Assembly: GCF_020035535.1 (NCBI RefSeq)
Contig: NZ_CP083350.1
Coordinates: forward strand, 1,374,501-1,438,500
From: Ensifer adhaerens
GTDB lineage: Bacteria > Pseudomonadota > Alphaproteobacteria > Rhizobiales > Rhizobiaceae
Direction: 5' to 3'
DNA: 64,000 nucleotides
This document shows, one piece after another, positions 61,156 to 64,000 of this stretch. The first letter of the stretch is position 1. Each line of letters starts with the position of its first letter. The notes under the pieces were generated by a model. It searched no databases and was not told the DNA's origin. It was given only the letters and a program-made list of their open reading frames with translations. The position numbers and the translations under genes are program-made.

Positions 61156-62205
61156 TTATTCGACGTGGCCAAGGCGATGATAATCACTATCGAGATTTGC
61201 AACGCCGCTGATGAGGTTGTCCGTATACAGCCGCGGGATGTTCACCGTTCCGGGACGGCCAACCGGCCTGGTATCTTGCACCAGCATATCCATGCTCCTC
61301 GCCTGTGCCCGCCGCGCAGCAATTGCCTCTTCCAAAGAGACGGCCTGAAACCGGATCTTGCGGCCGGGGCGCATCTGAGCAAGACGAGGAAGATCGCGCG
61401 ATATCACGGTGCCGATCTTCGGATAGCCTCCAACCGTCTGCCGGTCGGACAAGAGTATCATCGGCAGGCCATTACCGGGGACCTGAATGGAGCCGTTGGC
61501 CACGCCATCCGTGACAATGTCATACCCACGCGCATGTTGGAGTGGTTGTCCCGTCAGTCGCATGCCCATACGATCGCTATCTGTGGTGACCTCGTACTCG
61601 CTCGACAGGAACTGCGCGATACTTTCGGCATGGAAGTAATCGGCCTGCGGACCCAACAACACACCTATCGGACCCTCGCCATAAGGAATGTTGCCGGAGA
61701 GTTCGATATCCGTCGGATCCGGAATTGATCCGGTGACAGTTATGATATCGCCGGATCTCAGCGCTCTGCCCTCAAATCCGCCAAATGCACCGCGCGCGTA
61801 GGTCGAGCGGCTTCCCAGCGTTTCAGGCAAGTCTAGACAGCCGGCGACCGCGAGGATTGTAAAGGGCATCGCGCGGGAAGCCTGCACGAATACTGTGTCG
61901 CCGGCATGGGCCGTCACGCTTTGATTGGCCTGAATGATCCTGCCGTCATCAAATTTTAAACAGGCGCCGGCGCCGACAAGGGCCAAGCGAACGCTGTTTT
62001 CCTGAACCTTAAAGGTCGGTCCTGCGTAGGAGATCTCGAGCGCCGCGGCATCGGGAAGATTACTGACCAGGCTATTCGCCGCGGCAAGAGCGAGTGGGTC
62101 CATCGCGCCGCTCAAGGGTACGCCAAGCCCCTGAAGACCCCATCGCCCGAGATCTTGTACAGTGGTGGAAAGCCCCGGCACATCTATGACGATCTTTGCC
62201 TTCAC
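61156..62205 (-). CDS. pxpC: 5-oxoprolinase subunit C / biotin-dependent carboxyltransferase-like (KipA)
   Basis: A 349-residue protein of the KipA/allophanate hydrolase subunit 2 family. Motifs seen are TTVQDLGRWGLQGLGVPLSG at the start, GEGPIGVLLGPQADYFHAE and PMILLSDRQTVGGYPKIGTV. With PxpA and PxpB it forms a prokaryotic 5-oxoprolinase that opens 5-oxoproline to glutamate using ATP. The GTG start at 62205 shares GTGA with pxpB. Related complexes act on other cyclic amides or urea derivatives, so substrate is not certain. Confidence 0.87.
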   Translation of the reverse strand: MKAKIVIDVPGLSTTVQDLGRWGLQGLGVPLSGAMDPLALAAANSLVSNLPDAAALEISYAGPTFKVQENSVRLALVGAGACLKFDDGRIIQANQSVTAHAGDTVFVQASRAMPFTILAVAGCLDLPETLGSRSTYARGAFGGFEGRALRSGDIITVTGSIPDPTDIELSGNIPYGEGPIGVLLGPQADYFHAESIAQFLSSEYEVTTDSDRMGMRLTGQPLQHARGYDIVTDGVANGSIQVPGNGLPMILLSDRQTVGGYPKIGTVISRDLPRLAQMRPGRKIRFQAVSLEEAIAARRAQARSMDMLVQDTRPVGRPGTVNIPRLYTDNLISGVANLDSDYHRLGHVE

Positions 62206-62960
62206 GCTCTCAAGAACCTTTCGCTTTCCGCGAAGAGGCGTCCCGTGGATCGCTCTTGCGATAACGCGGCATGCTCGCTCAGCGAAATCGGTTTGAAACG
62301 TACCTTGTCACCGGGAGCAAGAAGGCTCGGCGGGGTGGCACGGTGGTCGAAGAATTGCAACGGGCAATTGCCGATAAGGTGCCACCCACCGGGGCTCACC
62401 AGAGGATAGACGATGCTTAGTCGCATCGCGATGGCCAGGGAACCCTCGGGCACCCGAACTCTTGGCGTTGTCCGGCGCGGCAATTCCAATTCGCTCGGCA
62501 GGTCGCCTATCAGCGCGCAACCGGGCAGAAAACCGAGAAAATAGACGGAATAGTCCTGCGCGCTGTGCAGATCGATGATTTGTGAGACAGACATGTTCAG
62601 GCGATCGGCGACATCCGTGACGTCGGGCGCAAGCGTTTCGTCATAGCATGCAGGCAGCTCCCAGGTTCTGGGCTGTGTGTCGAGTTCGACTGGTGTGTCC
62701 ATATGAACTACGATCGCATCGATTATCGTCAGCCCATCCGACACCAGCGGATCATATTGTACCAGGAGAGAGCGAAAGGACGGGACGAGATCCAGCACGC
62801 CGGGGAGCTTTGCAGCCATCAGAATGGATCTGAGTTGGAGAACCGCTTCGCTGAGCTCGCGATCGACGCGGTCGCCAAATTCGACGACGACACCTGTGTC
62901 TCCGGCGAGCAGAAAACGAGCCCTGCCGATCGTTCTCTCATATTGTTGGTGGACCGTCAT
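62202..62960 (-). CDS. pxpB: 5-oxoprolinase subunit B (KipI)
   Basis: A 252-residue protein of the allophanate hydrolase subunit 1/KipI family, including YSVYFLGFLPGCALIGDLP and PRVRVPEGSLAIA, with VYPLVSPGGWHLIGNCPL at the C-terminal side. It overlaps pxpA and pxpC by 4 bp each, so the three subunits are translated together. It is slightly longer than Bacillus KipI (about 240). The kinase-inhibitor name is historical. Confidence 0.88.
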   Translation of the reverse strand: MTVHQQYERTIGRARFLLAGDTGVVVEFGDRVDRELSEAVLQLRSILMAAKLPGVLDLVPSFRSLLVQYDPLVSDGLTIIDAIVVHMDTPVELDTQPRTWELPACYDETLAPDVTDVADRLNMSVSQIIDLHSAQDYSVYFLGFLPGCALIGDLPSELELPRRTTPRVRVPEGSLAIAMRLSIVYPLVSPGGWHLIGNCPLQFFDHRATPPSLLAPGDKVRFKPISLSEHAALSQERSTGRLFAESERFLRA

Positions 62961-63724
62961 GACACCCCTTTCAGGAAGGGGGCGATCAAAACGCCTTCAG
63001 CCTGTAAACGCTGGCGGACCGCCTTTGCCGCCTCAACCGCCGAGCGACTGTCGCCGTGCAGGCAGATCGTTTGCACTACCATCGGCACGAACGTGCCATC
63101 GATGGTGATCACCCCCTGTCCCGTCGCCAGTCTGAACGCCTGATCGGCAATGTCGTCGATATCGTCTATGACAGCACCGTCCTTATTTCTGGAGACGAGA
63201 AAGCCGTCCGGCTCATAACGTCGATCCGCGAAGCCCTCGACGGCGGTAGCCAGGCCAAAATCGTCAGCCGCCCTGAGCAATCGGGACCCCGGGGATGTCA
63301 CGACAACGAGGCTCGGATCGCATGCATGGGTTGCGCGGCAAATCGCGTCTGCGGCCGGCCCGTTCTTTTCCGCAAGCGTATACAGCGCGCCATGCGGCTT
63401 AACATAGCGGACCTTGTTGCCGGACAAGGCGGCCGCCGCCTGCAACGCACCGATCTGAACCGCGACCAATGCTTCGACCTCGGTTATTGACATCGGGATG
63501 ACGCGTCGGCCGAAACCGTCCCTATCGGAATAACCCGGGTGCGCCCCGATCGCCACTCCCCTGTCCCCGGCCATCCTGCACACACGAGCCATTGTCGACG
63601 GGTCCCCCGCGTGCATGCCGCAGGCGATGTTTGCCGATGACACAATGCTAAGGAGCGCGTCGTCGTCGGTCAGCAGGTAGGGGCCAAAGCCTTCCCCAAG
63701 ATCGGCGTTGAGATCGATCTTCAT
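62957..63724 (-). CDS. pxpA: 5-oxoprolinase subunit A (LamB/YcsF family)
   Basis: A 255-residue LamB/YcsF protein. MKIDLNADLGEGFGPYLLTD at the N-terminus, IACGMHAGDPSTMARV, AHPGYSDRDGFGRR and VRYVKPHGALYTL are the hallmark blocks, with conserved Asp and His residues for the active site. It is the first Pxp subunit in the run, overlapping the CoA-transferase gene upstream and pxpB downstream by ATGA. Confidence 0.92.
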   Translation of the reverse strand: MKIDLNADLGEGFGPYLLTDDDALLSIVSSANIACGMHAGDPSTMARVCRMAGDRGVAIGAHPGYSDRDGFGRRVIPMSITEVEALVAVQIGALQAAAALSGNKVRYVKPHGALYTLAEKNGPAADAICRATHACDPSLVVVTSPGSRLLRAADDFGLATAVEGFADRRYEPDGFLVSRNKDGAVIDDIDDIADQAFRLATGQGVITIDGTFVPMVVQTICLHGDSRSAVEAAKAVRQRLQAEGVLIAPFLKGVS

Positions 63725-64000
63725 TTACCGTTCTCCTGAGGCGCGTTCTTCGAAAACGCATCGGTGTCCGCGCCCAGTGTGCCGCTGCCTTTCACCGCTC
63801 CGCGCACTTCTCGATCGAGACGAAACACCGGACCCGATGTCCAGATTTCGCCAACGCCCTGATGAACGACTCGTTCGAATATGGCGCTTTCTTCGATGAG
63901 TCCGCCCGGTTTTCTCAAGGCATCGATCGTCTGATAGGGGTGCCAGCAGATGGCCGTCGGCTCAAAAAGGCTCGCAATGTCGTCCAGGTTGCGTGTTGCG
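63721..64000 (-). CDS. CoA-transferase family III (CaiB/BaiF-like), C-terminal part (cut by window edge)
   Basis: The frame is open from the right end of the window to TGA 63721-63723. The readable 92 residues include LDDIASLFEPTAICWHPYQT and the C-terminal SGTLGADTDAF block near the end, which fits the C-terminal end of family III CoA-transferases (formyl-CoA/mesaconyl-CoA transferase type). The active-site Asp lies outside. It starts the minus-strand run leading to pxpABC and the acyl-CoA dehydrogenase. Family assignment from the tail is moderate. Confidence 0.6.
   Translation of the reverse strand, partial: ATRNLDDIASLFEPTAICWHPYQTIDALRKPGGLIEESAIFERVVHQGVGEIWTSGPVFRLDREVRGAVKGSGTLGADTDAFSKNAPQENGK

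Overview
The window reads as accessory DNA from an alphaproteobacterium of the Rhizobiales (Rhizobium, Sinorhizobium or Mesorhizobium type). Pointers are the soxBDAG order, the eut/doe ectoine genes, several Liv-type and NitT/TauT-type ABC uptake operons, a DUF4118/HWE-like sensor kinase and an IS3-family element. Genes are tightly packed, most joined by 4-bp ATGA or GTGA overlaps. No rRNA, tRNA, CRISPR array or replication gene was seen.

Region 1 (1-16 kb) is compatible-solute catabolism. Sarcosine oxidase soxBDAG runs without a break into eutB, eutC, doeA, doeB and purU, followed by folD. A Lrp/AsnC regulator, the transaminase DoeD, the dehydrogenase DoeC and an aspartase follow. Together they take hydroxyectoine/ectoine to diaminobutyrate, aspartate semialdehyde, aspartate and fumarate, and sarcosine to glycine plus methylene-tetrahydrofolate; PurU and FolD handle the C1-folate pool.

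Region 2 (16-31.4 kb) is aromatic catabolism. A TetR gene is separated from a hydrolase/enoyl-CoA hydratase pair by a complete IS3-family element (16642-17912, imperfect inverted repeats, CATG duplication). Then come two intradiol dioxygenases, a flavin phenol hydroxylase and a maleylacetate reductase (a hydroxyquinol-type pathway), a LysR regulator, and a five-gene Liv-type ABC transporter with a NIPSNAP gene, closed by a strong terminator.

Region 3 (31.4-43.5 kb) contains the first of two outstanding systems: a nine-gene minus-strand operon that joins a His-Xaa-Ser peptide-modification set (hxsD, hxsB, hxsC, hxsA) to a TerY-P-like triad (vWA protein, PP2C phosphatase, Ser/Thr kinase with helix-hairpin-helix) and an SH3 protein. 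A frameshifted sensor kinase and an orphan TnsA-like nuclease follow, then an AT-rich stretch.

Region 4 (44.5-50 kb) is a flavoprotein plus two-cluster ferredoxin joined to a NitT/TauT-type ABC transporter of unknown substrate.

Region 5 (50-58.8 kb) starts with a PH/SHOCT gene that is a paralogue of a truncated gene at 31.4 kb, then a thermonuclease with a broken 5' end, then the second outstanding system: four overlapping or closely spaced genes encoding a coiled-coil membrane protein, a membrane-anchored vWA-like protein, a MotA/ZorA-like channel with a long coiled-coil tail and a MotB/ZorB-like OmpA-domain protein. Two small membrane-protein genes of unknown role follow.

Region 6 (59.4-64 kb, minus strand) is a partial CoA-transferase, the 5-oxoprolinase-type genes pxpA, pxpB and pxpC, and a methylsuccinyl-CoA-dehydrogenase-like acyl-CoA dehydrogenase.
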